64,000 nucleotides of DNA from Haloarcula salina (GTDB taxonomy: Archaea; Halobacteriota; Halobacteria; Halobacteriales; Haloarculaceae): contig NZ_WRXL01000002.1 in NCBI RefSeq assembly GCF_010119195.1, forward strand, positions 496,001 to 560,000, given 5' to 3'. Shown here piece after piece: positions 33,276 to 41,593 of the stretch (the first letter of the stretch is position 1; each line of letters begins with the position of its first letter). Position numbers and translations under genes: made by a program. Below the pieces are notes generated by a model. The model saw only the letters and a list, made by a program, of their open reading frames with translations, searched no databases and was not told the DNA's origin.

Positions 33276-33623
33276 GTGAGTGAGGATACCCAGTCGAGCG
33301 AGATTTACGCCCTCCTCGACGACGAATACGCTCGTGCTATCCTCACGTCGACTGAGACGACTGCGAAATCCGCGAAGGAACTCAGTGACGAGTGTAATGC
33401 GTCGCTCCCGACGATTTACCGGCGCACCGAGCGCCTCATCGACTGCGGACTCCTCGAAGAGCAAACCAAACTCGAAGACGAGGGACACCACCACAGCGTC
33501 TACAAGGCGCGGCTCAAGCGACTCACAATCGAGCTGGAGAACAATGAACTCACGATCGACATCGAAGAACGACCAGCGGAGAAGATGGCGGACCGTTTCA
33601 CCAACATGTGGGGGGAACTCTGA
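33276..33623 (+). CDS. ArsR-type winged-helix regulator (second HTH/DUF7521 module)
   Basis: A 115-residue regulator beginning at GTG 33276 (SEDTQSSEIYALLDDEYARAIL). The winged helix is KSAKELSDECNASLPTIYRRTERLIDCGLLEEQTKLEDEG. A C-terminal block, YKARLKRLTIELENNELTIDIEERPAEKMADRFTNMWGEL, matches the plan of the regulator at 21569. The GTG start is supported by an AT-rich promoter element about 31 nt upstream. Its stop overlaps the ATG of the next gene (TGATG). Codon use is less GC-biased than in housekeeping genes here. Confidence 0.87.
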   Translation: MSEDTQSSEIYALLDDEYARAILTSTETTAKSAKELSDECNASLPTIYRRTERLIDCGLLEEQTKLEDEGHHHSVYKARLKRLTIELENNELTIDIEERPAEKMADRFTNMWGEL

Positions 33624-33952
33624 TGCAACTTAACCCCGCTTTGATTCCCTCGTACTATCTCATTCTCCTCCTGGTCGGGTTACTCGCTGCCGCGATGGGG
33701 CTGTTTCTCGTCTACCAGGCGTACCAGGGATACCGTAGAAGTGACCGGCGTCAGATGCTGTTTCTCGCTATCGGACTCGCACTCATCACCGTCATCTCAC
33801 CGCTCGTATCGCTCCTCGTCCCGTCTATCGGGATCCCCCTCGGATTCGAACTTATCGTCTATACGTTCTACGCGCCGTTAGTCGGGAATCTCATCAAAAT
33901 CGTCGGTATCGGGGTCATCATCTATTCGCTCTCCCTGCGGAGCCATTCCTGA
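33623..33952 (+). CDS. Small three-helix membrane protein (DUF7521-like) c
   Basis: A 109-residue protein starting MQLNPALIPSYYLILLLVGLLA at the TGATG overlap with the regulator. It keeps the family turn LVYQAYQGYRRSDRRQMLFLAIGLAL after helix 1 and ends VGIGVIIYSLSLRSHS. The regulator-plus-small-membrane-protein pairing repeats that at 20912-21946, supporting a two-gene functional module. Confidence 0.82.
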   Translation: MQLNPALIPSYYLILLLVGLLAAAMGLFLVYQAYQGYRRSDRRQMLFLAIGLALITVISPLVSLLVPSIGIPLGFELIVYTFYAPLVGNLIKIVGIGVIIYSLSLRSHS

Positions 33953-34080
33953 GAAGTGAGGCCGTTCGCTGACCGATACTTCAACCACGTCTCGGTGACA
34001 CACTCCGCTCAGTTCGCCGTGGTTCCCAGCAACTGAGAACGCACTGGACCCGTTTTTTTCGGGGCCACTAATGAGCCCGT

Positions 34081-34395
34081 ATGGGAGAGTTCGACCACGA
34101 AGTAGACGCCCCGCGCGGCGCGACGAGTCGCGAGTGGGAGGTGTTCGTCCGGGAAGCCACCGCGGACCCGCTCACGCACGTCGGCAGCGTGAGCGCGCCC
34201 TCGGCGGACGTGGCCCGCGAACAGGCGGCCTCGCTGTTCGGCCGGACCGCCGTCGCGCTGTGGCTGTGTCCCGCCGACGAAACGCGCCGGTATCAGGCCG
34301 AGGCGGCGACGCTCGGCGCGGGCGCGGCGGGCGAGGACGCGACGATGTCGGTCGCGGAGATGCAGTCGGAGACGCTTCGGGGTGAGGACGGATGA
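34081..34395 (+). CDS. PaaB-like protein, radical-SAM partner (Htur_1727-type family)
   Basis: A 104-residue protein. The core REWEVFVREATADPLTHVGSVSAPSADVAREQAASLFGRTAVALWLCPADET closely follows the PaaB fold of phenylacetyl-CoA epoxidase (WEVFVR ... HVGSxxAPxxExA). A flexible C-terminal tail (GAGAAGEDATMSVAEMQSE) comes after. No other paa gene is near. Its stop overlaps the ATG of a radical SAM/SPASM enzyme (ATGA), matching the haloarchaeal Htur_1727 rSAM-partner family. It could be a substrate, carrier or recognition protein for that enzyme. Confidence 0.8.
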   Translation: MGEFDHEVDAPRGATSREWEVFVREATADPLTHVGSVSAPSADVAREQAASLFGRTAVALWLCPADETRRYQAEAATLGAGAAGEDATMSVAEMQSETLRGEDG

Positions 34396-35615
34396 TCTCC
34401 GTCTCGAAGCTGCTCTGTGACCTCGACGCGGAGGGCGACGGCCTCCGGTACGACGCGGCGGGGGAGTCGACGAAGCGCCAGATCCGCGACGAGAAGCAGC
34501 GACGGCCCGTGGTCGTCTGGAACGTCACCAAACAGTGCAACCTCTACTGCGACCACTGCTACGCGGCCGCCGACACGGAAATCGCCGACGGCGAACTCTC
34601 GACGGCCGAGGGGAAGGCGCTGCTCGACGACCTGGCCGACTACGGCGCGCCGGTCGTGCTGTTCTCCGGGGGCGAACCGCTCGTCCGCAACGACCTCGAA
34701 GAGCTGATCGCCTACGCGAACGACGTGGGCGTCCGCCCCGTGCTCTCGACGAACGGGACGCTCATCACCGCGGAACGCGCCGAGTCGCTGAAAGCCGCCG
34801 GGCTGAAGTACGCCGGGGTCTCCGTCGACGGCCTGCCCGAGCGAAACGACGACTTCCGCGGGCTGGAGGGCGCGTTCGAGGGCGCGGTCCGGGGCATCGA
34901 GAACTGCCTCGACGCGGGCCTCAAGACCGGCCTCCGCTACACCATCACCGAGCGCAACGCGGCCGACCTGGAGGGCGTCGTCGACCTGCTGACCGACGTG
35001 GGCGTCGACCGCTTCTGCTTCTATCACCTGGATTACGGCGGCCGCGGGACCGAAATCGTCGACGCCGACCTCACGCCCGCGGACCGCCGGACCGCGGTGA
35101 AGCGCGTCTGTGACATGACCCGCGAGTACCACGACGAGGGCGAGGAGATCGAGACCCTGCTGGTCGGGAACTACGCCGACGCGGCCTACCTCGTGGAGTA
35201 CGCCCGCGAGCACGTGGGAGAGGCCCAGGCCCGCCGCGTCTACGAGTACCTCCGGGTCAACGGCGGCGACCCGACGGGTGAGCGCGTCGCCGACGTGGAC
35301 TACCAGGGCAACGTCCACCTGACGCAGTTCTGGCAGGGCTACTCGCTGGGCAACGTCCGCGACCGGCCTTTCGGCGACATCTGGGAAGACGAGTCGAACC
35401 CGCTGCTTCGGGCGCTCCGGAACCGCGACGCCCACCTCTCGGGGAAGTGCGCCGACTGCCGCTACGCCGAGGTCTGTCGCGGCGCGTCCCGGTTGCGCGC
35501 GCTCACCGTCGAGGACGACCTCTTCGCCCCGGATCCGCAGTGCTACCTGGAGGACAGCGAGATCGATGGGCCGACGCCGTTCGGCGCGGGCGACGAGCCC
35601 ACGTCGGCCGACTGA
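34392..35615 (+). CDS. Radical SAM/SPASM domain protein
   Basis: A 407-residue enzyme. The radical SAM cluster motif is CNLYCDHCY (Cys-x3-Cys-x2-Cys) near residue 50. It is preceded by VVWNVTKQ, and the SAM-binding GGE motif is FSGGEPLVRNDL. The C terminus has a SPASM-type Cys cluster: CADCRYAEVCRGASR and a final Cys in DPQCYLED, with the preceding NVHLTQFWQGYSLGNVRDRPFGDIW typical of the family. It resembles AhbC/NirJ/PqqE-like enzymes acting on tetrapyrroles or peptides. Coupling to the PaaB-like gene implies that protein is its partner. Product unknown. Confidence 0.9.
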   Translation: MISVSKLLCDLDAEGDGLRYDAAGESTKRQIRDEKQRRPVVVWNVTKQCNLYCDHCYAAADTEIADGELSTAEGKALLDDLADYGAPVVLFSGGEPLVRNDLEELIAYANDVGVRPVLSTNGTLITAERAESLKAAGLKYAGVSVDGLPERNDDFRGLEGAFEGAVRGIENCLDAGLKTGLRYTITERNAADLEGVVDLLTDVGVDRFCFYHLDYGGRGTEIVDADLTPADRRTAVKRVCDMTREYHDEGEEIETLLVGNYADAAYLVEYAREHVGEAQARRVYEYLRVNGGDPTGERVADVDYQGNVHLTQFWQGYSLGNVRDRPFGDIWEDESNPLLRALRNRDAHLSGKCADCRYAEVCRGASRLRALTVEDDLFAPDPQCYLEDSEIDGPTPFGAGDEPTSAD

Positions 35616-35887
35616 TCTGTCGCCGACCGCGGGACTGAGCTCACTTCAATGCCCCTCACGCTGGGGGCTGGCGCTCATTCCCGTCCGGCGTCTCCGTTCA
35701 CGTGCGGCCGTCGACTGACGGCCGTTCGAAAACGACTCGCTTCCAGTCTCGTGGGACAGACAGGTGGCATATTCGGGCGTTCGACCGCACTGGGGACAGG
35801 CGGTCGAACCGTTCTCTGTTTCGAGTGACGAGGAGCCGCGGTGACGGAATCGGGGCGCTTTTGCCCTGCCCCCCGCTATTCGTCGCC

Positions 35888-36574
35888 GTGCAGTCGGTCG
35901 AGCTCCACACGCACTCGTCGCTGTCGCACGACGGCCGAGACCCGGTCGAACTCCTCTTAGAGCAGGCCAGCGCCGTCGGCCTCGACGCGCTGGCGGTGAC
36001 GGACCACGACGAGATCGACGCCAGCCTCCGGGCGGTCGAACTGGCCCCGGACTACGGCCTCGTCGGCATCCCCGGCATGGAGGTCACCTGCGCCGCCGGA
36101 CACGTCCTCGCGCTGGGAATCGACGAGGCGATCCCGCGGGGCCTCCCGTTCGGGGAGACGCTCGACCGCATCCGCGACCAGGGCGGCCTCGCCGTCGTCC
36201 CTCATCCCTTTCAGGAGTCGCGCCACGGCGTGTTAGAACACATCTCGAAGGCCGAACTGGCCACGGCCGACGCCATCGAGGTGTACAACTCGCGGCTCCT
36301 GACCGGGCGGTCGAACCGGCAGGCCGAGCGCTTCGCCCGCCGGGAGGGGCTGCCGATGACAGCCGGGAGCGACGCCCACATCGCCGAGATGGTCGGTCAG
36401 GCGGTCACGAACGTCGACACGGACGAGCGCTCGGCAGCGGCGATCCTCGACGCGATCCGCGAGGGTCGAACCACCGTCGAGGGCAAGCGGACGCCGTGGC
36501 GCATCAGCTTCCGACAGGCCGCCGGCGGGGCGAAGCGACGCGTGAAGAACGGCATCGCCGACTTCTTTCAGTGA
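35888..36574 (+). CDS. PHP-domain metal-dependent phosphoesterase A
   Basis: A 228-residue PHP hydrolase. The probable start is GTG 35888 (QSVELHTHSSLSHDGR). Metal-ligand motifs are in order: ELHTHSSLSHDG, VTDHDEIDA, GMEVTCAAGHVLALGI, VVPHPFQ and TAGSDAHIAE. This is the set found in small archaeal PHP proteins acting on nucleotides or phosphoesters. The stop overlaps the next ATG (TGATG), so it is coupled to an asparagine-synthase-like gene. A related PHP gene lies at 61990. Confidence 0.88.
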   Translation: MQSVELHTHSSLSHDGRDPVELLLEQASAVGLDALAVTDHDEIDASLRAVELAPDYGLVGIPGMEVTCAAGHVLALGIDEAIPRGLPFGETLDRIRDQGGLAVVPHPFQESRHGVLEHISKAELATADAIEVYNSRLLTGRSNRQAERFARREGLPMTAGSDAHIAEMVGQAVTNVDTDERSAAAILDAIREGRTTVEGKRTPWRISFRQAAGGAKRRVKNGIADFFQ

Positions 36575-37668
36575 TGCAGGGGGCCGACCCGGCGGTCGTG
36601 GCCGATGCGCTGGACACCGGTGATCCGCTCCCGGGGACCGGTGGTTTCGCCGGCGACCTCGACGGGACGCTCGTTCGCGACGTGCTCGGTCGCTACCCGC
36701 TGTTCGTCGAGCGCGACGCTTCTGACGACGAGCGACTCGACACCGACCAGTGGAGCCGCGACCCGACGGCGCTGGCCGACCCGCGGTCGTTCCCGGCCGG
36801 GTACGTCCGCGACGAGGCGGGGCGCAGACGCCGCTGGACGCTGCCGTCGCCCGATCCGTTCCCGGACCGCGAGGCGGCGGTCGAGGCTGTCCGCGACGCC
36901 GTCGAGACCAGCATAGACGCCGTGGACACCGACGGCCTCGCCGTCGCCTTCTCCGGCGGCGTGGACTCGGCGCTGCTCGCGACCAGGCTCGACGCTCCGC
37001 TGTACGTCGCGGGCTTCCCGGACAGCCACGACGTGGACGCCGCGCGGTCGGCCGCGGACCTGCTGGGGACCGACGTGCGCGTCGTAGAACTCACTCACGA
37101 CGCCATCGAGCGGGCGGTGCCCGAAATCGCCCGCGCCACGAGGCGGACGAACGCGATGGACGTGCAGATCGCGCTCCCGCTGTACCTGGCCGCCGAGCGC
37201 GTGGCGGCGGACGGCTTCGACCGCCTCGCGCTCGGACAAGGGGCCGACGAGCTGTTCGGCGGCTACGCGAAGGTCGCGAAGGCCCCGAACGACCCCCGAG
37301 TCGAGGCAGACACGGTCCGGGGCGCACAGCGCGAGGTGATCCCCACGCTCCCGGACCAGCTAGAGCGCGACGTGCTCGCGTTGCGAGCGGCGGGCGTCGA
37401 GCCGGTGACGCCGCTGTTGCACGACCGCGTCGTCGCGGCCGCCCTGCGACTGGACGGCGACCTGCTCGTCGACGGCGAGACGCGGAAGGTCGCGCTCCGG
37501 GCGGCCGCCCGGCACTCGCTTCCCGAGGCCGTCGGGGGCCGGGACAAGAAGGCCGCGCAGTACGGCTCGCTGGCGGCCCGCGAACTCGACCGCCTCGCCC
37601 GGCAGGCCGGCTACAAGCGCCGGATGGACGACCACGTCACCCAGTACGTCGAGTCGCTGGTCGAGTGA
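36574..37668 (+). CDS. Asparagine synthase-type ATP-dependent ligase (PP-loop)
   Basis: A 364-residue protein starting MQGADPAVVADALDTG. The PP-loop AVAFSGGVDSALLATRL (about residues 125-141) binds ATP. LALGQGADELFGGYAKV, TPLLHDRVVAAALRL and PEAVGGRDKKAAQYGS follow the AsnB synthetase domain. The N-terminal 110 residues resemble a shortened Ntn-type half (GTGGFAGDLDGTLVRDVLGRYPLFVE) with no catalytic Cys at position 2, so glutaminase activity is unlikely. It could use free ammonia or ligate another substrate. It is coupled to the PHP gene and ends exactly at the uspA stop on the other strand. Confidence 0.87.
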   Translation: MQGADPAVVADALDTGDPLPGTGGFAGDLDGTLVRDVLGRYPLFVERDASDDERLDTDQWSRDPTALADPRSFPAGYVRDEAGRRRRWTLPSPDPFPDREAAVEAVRDAVETSIDAVDTDGLAVAFSGGVDSALLATRLDAPLYVAGFPDSHDVDAARSAADLLGTDVRVVELTHDAIERAVPEIARATRRTNAMDVQIALPLYLAAERVAADGFDRLALGQGADELFGGYAKVAKAPNDPRVEADTVRGAQREVIPTLPDQLERDVLALRAAGVEPVTPLLHDRVVAAALRLDGDLLVDGETRKVALRAAARHSLPEAVGGRDKKAAQYGSLAARELDRLARQAGYKRRMDDHVTQYVESLVE

Positions 37669-38079
37669 TCACTCGGCGGCGTGGCCGCTGCCGGTCACCG
37701 CCACGGGGCGCTCCGAATCGAGGATGACGCTCTGGCTGACGCTCCCGAAGACGAGGGCACCCAGCGGCGAACGCTTGCGGCCGCCGAGGACGAGCATGTC
37801 CACGTCCCGCTCCTCTGCGACCTTCACGATCACTTCCTCCGGGTCGCCGTGACGGGTCTCCGTCTCTATCGCGACGCCCGTCTCGCGCAGGTCCTCGACG
37901 ACGACCTTCCCCGCCTGCGTCTGCTCGACCGAGGTCTTCTCCGCCGTCTCCTCGTCGCCGAAGACGTGGAGGACGGTCGCTTTCACCGAGTCCTCGGCGT
38001 GGGGCAGCGCCGTCGTGGCGTCGACCTGTGCGCGGCCGCGCTCCTCGCTCGAATCGACCGGGAGTAACACCTCGTACAT
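37669..38079 (-). CDS. Universal stress protein (UspA family) 2
   Basis: A 136-residue Usp protein, MYEVLLPVDSSEERG to PVAVTGSGHAAE. The ATP-binding signature is GGRKRSPLGALVFGSVSQSV at about residues 98-117. A TATA-like CTAACTATG about 27 nt upstream on the minus strand supports the start and a leaderless transcript. It is similar in length and signature to the Usp at 19-432. It is convergent with the ligase gene without spacing. Confidence 0.93.
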   Translation of the reverse strand: MYEVLLPVDSSEERGRAQVDATTALPHAEDSVKATVLHVFGDEETAEKTSVEQTQAGKVVVEDLRETGVAIETETRHGDPEEVIVKVAEERDVDMLVLGGRKRSPLGALVFGSVSQSVILDSERPVAVTGSGHAAE

Positions 38080-38197
38080 ACGGCTAGCGTACGGAACGAA
38101 TGTGCATAGTTAGCATGCAGATATGGGGTCGAAAGCCGAGCGATACGGGCGACCGACCGACGATCCGAACGAGCGCGACGCGACGGGTAATCGGCCG

Positions 38198-38674
38198 TTA
38201 CCGCCGGCTGACGGTCTCGATCGCCCGTCGTCCGATCTCGACCACGTCGGCGGGGAACTGCTCGGCACGGTCCCGGAGGTCGGCGGGCGTGAACCACGAC
38301 CAGTCCGCGGCCGGCTGCTCGCCCGGTTCCGGGTCGATGTCGCGACTCGGCGCTTCGCCGTAGAAGATGAAATCGACGTGCTGGTGGCCCACCTCGCCGT
38401 TCGCGTCGACGTTGATGTCTTCGAGCAGGAAGTGCTGGGGCTGGGGAATCGACCGGACGGTCTCGCTCTCGATGGCCTCTCGCGGCGCGACGAGATCCAC
38501 GTCGAGACCGAGTTCCTCGCGCGTCTCGCGCAGGGCGGCGGCGTGGGGGAGTTCGTCGCGGTCGACGTGGCCGCCGGCGGGCAGCCACATACCCAGCTTG
38601 TCGTGTTCGTGGAGGGCGACGGCGCCGTCGCTGACGACGTACACTGTGGCGACGAAGTGGCGGGTGGTCTCCAT
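38198..38674 (-). CDS. NUDIX hydrolase
   Basis: A 158-residue NUDIX-fold protein. The Nudix box runs from GGHVDRDELP to RETREELGLDV at about residues 35-59, with the key REx2EE residues intact. The protein begins METTRHFVATVYVVSDGAVALHEH. The insertion QPQHFLLEDINVDANGEVGHQHVDFIFYGE suggests a nucleotide-sugar or oxidised-nucleotide substrate, but specificity cannot be read from sequence alone. It is followed 61 bp downstream by nothing on its strand; tfb lies upstream, ending 61 bp away. Confidence 0.92.
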   Translation of the reverse strand: METTRHFVATVYVVSDGAVALHEHDKLGMWLPAGGHVDRDELPHAAALRETREELGLDVDLVAPREAIESETVRSIPQPQHFLLEDINVDANGEVGHQHVDFIFYGEAPSRDIDPEPGEQPAADWSWFTPADLRDRAEQFPADVVEIGRRAIETVSRR

Positions 38675-38735
38675 GCCGACGCGGAGGGCGCCGTCGGCCG
38701 TCTAGGTTACGATACGGGTCGCACGAGCGTCCGCT

Positions 38736-39710
38736 TCAGGGGTGGATGTTGTCTTCGGCTTCCAGCAGTTCGTGATAGCGGTTGCGGATGGTGACCTCGG
38801 AGATGTTGGCCACCTCGCTGACCTCGCTCTGGGTCACCTTCTCGTTGGTGAGCAGCGAGGCGGCGTAGACGGCGGCGGCGGCGAGGCCGACCGGCGACTT
38901 CCCGGAGTGGACGCCCTCTTCCTTGGCGTTCTGGAGGAGCTGGCGGGCGCGCCGTTCGACCTCCTCGGAGAGGTCGAGGTCCGACGCGAACCGCGGCACG
39001 TAGCTCTCGGGGTCGGCGGGCTGGATCTCCAGGCTCAGTTCGCGGACGACGTAGCGGTAGGTCCGCGCGATCTCGTCCTTCTCGACGCGCGAGACGGCGG
39101 AGATCTCGTCGAGCGAGCGGGGCGTGCCGGCCTGTCGCGCGGCGGCGTACAGCGACGCGGTCGAGACGCCCTCGATCGAGCGGCCGGGAAGCAGGTCCTC
39201 GTCGAGCGCGCGGCGGTAGATGACGCTGGCGGTCTCGCGGACGTTCTCGGGCAGGCCGAGGGCGCTCGCCATGCGGTCGATCTCGCCCAGCGCCTGCTTG
39301 AGGTTTCGCTCCTTGGAGTCGCGCGTGCGGAACCGCTCGTTCCAGGTGCGCAGGCGCTGCATCTTCTCGCGCTGACGCGAGGACAGGGAGTTGCCGTAGG
39401 CGTCCTTGTCCTGCCAGCCGATGTTGGTGGACAGGCCCTTGTCGTGCATCATGTTCGTCGTCGGCGCGCCGACGCGGGACTTCTCGTCCTTCTCCTTCGA
39501 ATCGAACGCGCGCCACTCGGGCCCGGGGTCGATCTCGTCCTCCTCGACGACGAGGCCGCAGTCCTCACACACGGTCTCGCCGCGCTCGCTGTCGGAGTGC
39601 AGCGACCCACCGCACTCGGGACAGACGAGTGTCTCGCTCTCCTCGTCGGCCGTCTGCTCGGTCTCTGTTTCGCGCTCGTTCGAGTATCGGCGGATGCTGG
39701 TATCGGTCAT
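38736..39710 (-). CDS. tfb: Transcription initiation factor IIB (TFB)
   Basis: A 324-residue TFB starting MTDTSIRRYSNERETE. The N-terminal zinc ribbon is CPECGGSLHSDSERGETVCEDCG at about residues 29-51. The B-finger/linker region is GPEWRAFDSKEKDEKSRVGAPTT, and two cyclin repeats follow (about 115-215 and 220-310). The second ends NEKVTQSEVSEVANISEVTIRNRYHELLE, the DNA-contacting helix-turn-helix. It recruits RNA polymerase to TBP-bound promoters. Haloarchaea carry several TFBs, so this is one paralogue. A TATA-like AGTATACTAC lies near 39758. Confidence 0.96.
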   Translation of the reverse strand: MTDTSIRRYSNERETETEQTADEESETLVCPECGGSLHSDSERGETVCEDCGLVVEEDEIDPGPEWRAFDSKEKDEKSRVGAPTTNMMHDKGLSTNIGWQDKDAYGNSLSSRQREKMQRLRTWNERFRTRDSKERNLKQALGEIDRMASALGLPENVRETASVIYRRALDEDLLPGRSIEGVSTASLYAAARQAGTPRSLDEISAVSRVEKDEIARTYRYVVRELSLEIQPADPESYVPRFASDLDLSEEVERRARQLLQNAKEEGVHSGKSPVGLAAAAVYAASLLTNEKVTQSEVSEVANISEVTIRNRYHELLEAEDNIHP

Positions 39711-39936
39711 TTTGTTGGGGGGACAGCCGGGTATCGTACCCGAAAAACGTGATTGTAGTATACTGTTGTGTCCACGCCGACTTAAAACTTTTGCCAAATT
39801 CGAAAGTCTATCTTTCCGATAGCAAAACGAGACTTTCCGACTGTCCCTACAGATCTTCATAGCTCGTCAACACACCCCATAGCTTCGGTCCCGAGGATTC
39901 GAAACGCTTACCGCGTCGCCAGCACTCCGGCCGGAC

Positions 39937-40215
39937 ATGAGCGACCCCGCCGTCGATCCCGAGGAGGTCCGTCACGTCGCCGATCTCGCCCGTGTGGACC
40001 TCGGGGACGACGAGATCGAGCGCTTCACCGACCAGTTCGGCGAGATACTCGCCGCCTTCGAGGCGCTGGACGACGTCCCCGAGACCGAGCGAGAGGCCGA
40101 CCTCTCGAACGTCATGCGACCCGACGAGGTCCGCGAGAGCCTCTCGCAGGAGGAAGCGTTACGGAACGCCAGCGACACGGAAGAAGGCCAGTTCAAGGGG
40201 CCGAAGGTGTCGTGA
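39937..40215 (+). CDS. gatC: Asp/Glu-tRNA amidotransferase subunit GatC
   Basis: A 92-residue small subunit that stabilises GatA and GatB in the GatCAB complex, which converts Glu-tRNA(Gln) and/or Asp-tRNA(Asn) to the amidated form. Typical segments are VDPEEVRHVADLARVDLGDDEIERFTDQFGEIL, the link DDVPETEREADLSNVMRPDEVRESL, and EEALRNAS. It starts 1 nt before gatA begins after its stop (a single base gap), so the genes form an operon. gatB is not in the window. Confidence 0.95.
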   Translation: MSDPAVDPEEVRHVADLARVDLGDDEIERFTDQFGEILAAFEALDDVPETEREADLSNVMRPDEVRESLSQEEALRNASDTEEGQFKGPKVS

Positions 40216-40216
40216 G

Positions 40217-41494
40217 ATGACGGCGTACAACGGCTACGTCACCGAGGAGGAGATCGAGGGCGCGGCCGACGGCCCCCTCGCCGGCCGGACCGTCGCGGTC
40301 AAGGACAACATCTCGACCGAGGGCGTGCGGACGACCTGCGGGTCGGCGATGCTCGACGACTACGTGCCGCCGTACGACGCGACGGTCGTCGAGCGCCTCA
40401 AGGCCGCCGGCGCGACCATCCCCGGCAAGACCAACATGGACGAGTTCGGGATGGGGACGACCACCGAGACCTCGGCGTACGGCCCCGTCGAGAACCCCGT
40501 CGCGGAGGGCCGCGTGCCGGGCGGTTCTTCCGGCGGCTCCGCGGCCGTCGTCGCCGCCGGCGACGCCGACATGGCGCTCGGGACCGACACCGGCGGATCG
40601 ATCCGCTGTCCCGCCGCGTTCTGCGGCGTCGTCGGCATCAAGCCCACCTACGGGCTGGTCTCCCGATACGGCCTCGTCGCCTACGCCAACAGCCTCGAAC
40701 AGGTCGGTCCCATCGCGCCGAGCGTCGAGGAGGCGGCCGAGCTCCTCGAGGTCATCGCCGGCCCCGACGAGCGCGACGCGACCACGCAGGAGGCCCCCGA
40801 GGCCGACGAGTCCTACGCCGACGCCGCCGACGGCGACGTGGACGGACTCTCGATCGGCGTCCCGACAGAACTGCTCGACGGGGCCGACGAGAGCGTCGTC
40901 GAGACGTTCTGGGCGGCGCTGGACGACCTCGAAGCGCGGGGCGCGAGCTACCACGAGGTCGACCTCCCGTCGGTCGAGCACGCCGTCGAGGCGTACTACG
41001 TCATCGCCATGTCCGAGGCGTCCTCGAACCTCGCCCGGTTCGACGGGGTTCGATACGGGAAGTCCGGCGGCTACGACGGCAACTGGAACGAGTCCTTCGC
41101 GAACGCCCGCGAGGAGGGCTTCGGCGAGGAGGTCAAGCGCCGCGTCCTGCTCGGCACGTACGCGCTCTCGGCCGGCTACCACGACAAGTACTACAAGAAG
41201 GCCCAGGACGCTCGGGCGTGGGTCAAACGGGACTTCGACGAGGCGCTTTCGGACGCCGACGTGCTCGCGTCGCCGACGATGCCCGTCCCGCCGATGAAGC
41301 GCGGCGAGAGCCTCGACGACCCGCTCACGATGTACCTCGCGGACGCCAACACGACCCCCGTGAACCTCGCGAACCTCCCGGCCATCTCGGTGCCCGCCGG
41401 CGAGACCGACGACGGGCTTCCCGTCGGGCTCCAGCTCGTCGGGCCGGCCTTCGGCGAGCGCGAGATCATCCGCGCGGGAAGCGCGCTGGCGTAG
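40217..41494 (+). CDS. gatA: Asp/Glu-tRNA amidotransferase subunit GatA
   Basis: A 425-residue amidase-signature protein, the glutaminase subunit of GatCAB. The Ser-cisSer-Lys triad lies in TVAVKDNI (Lys), PGGSSGGSAA (cis-Ser) and GTDTGGSIRCPAAFCG (nucleophilic Ser). The start MTAYNGYVTEEEIEGAADG is shorter at the N terminus than bacterial GatA, as is usual in haloarchaea. The C-terminal TTPVNLANLPAISVPAGETDDGLPVGLQLVGPAFGE is diagnostic. Confidence 0.96.
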   Translation: MTAYNGYVTEEEIEGAADGPLAGRTVAVKDNISTEGVRTTCGSAMLDDYVPPYDATVVERLKAAGATIPGKTNMDEFGMGTTTETSAYGPVENPVAEGRVPGGSSGGSAAVVAAGDADMALGTDTGGSIRCPAAFCGVVGIKPTYGLVSRYGLVAYANSLEQVGPIAPSVEEAAELLEVIAGPDERDATTQEAPEADESYADAADGDVDGLSIGVPTELLDGADESVVETFWAALDDLEARGASYHEVDLPSVEHAVEAYYVIAMSEASSNLARFDGVRYGKSGGYDGNWNESFANAREEGFGEEVKRRVLLGTYALSAGYHDKYYKKAQDARAWVKRDFDEALSDADVLASPTMPVPPMKRGESLDDPLTMYLADANTTPVNLANLPAISVPAGETDDGLPVGLQLVGPAFGEREIIRAGSALA

Positions 41495-41593
41495 GGACGC
41501 GAGTGAGCGCTTTGGCCGTTCTTGCCGCCCGACCACGAGAGCGAATCTGACACCGCCAACACGCTTTTTGAACTGTGCGACGAAGCGGCGACT

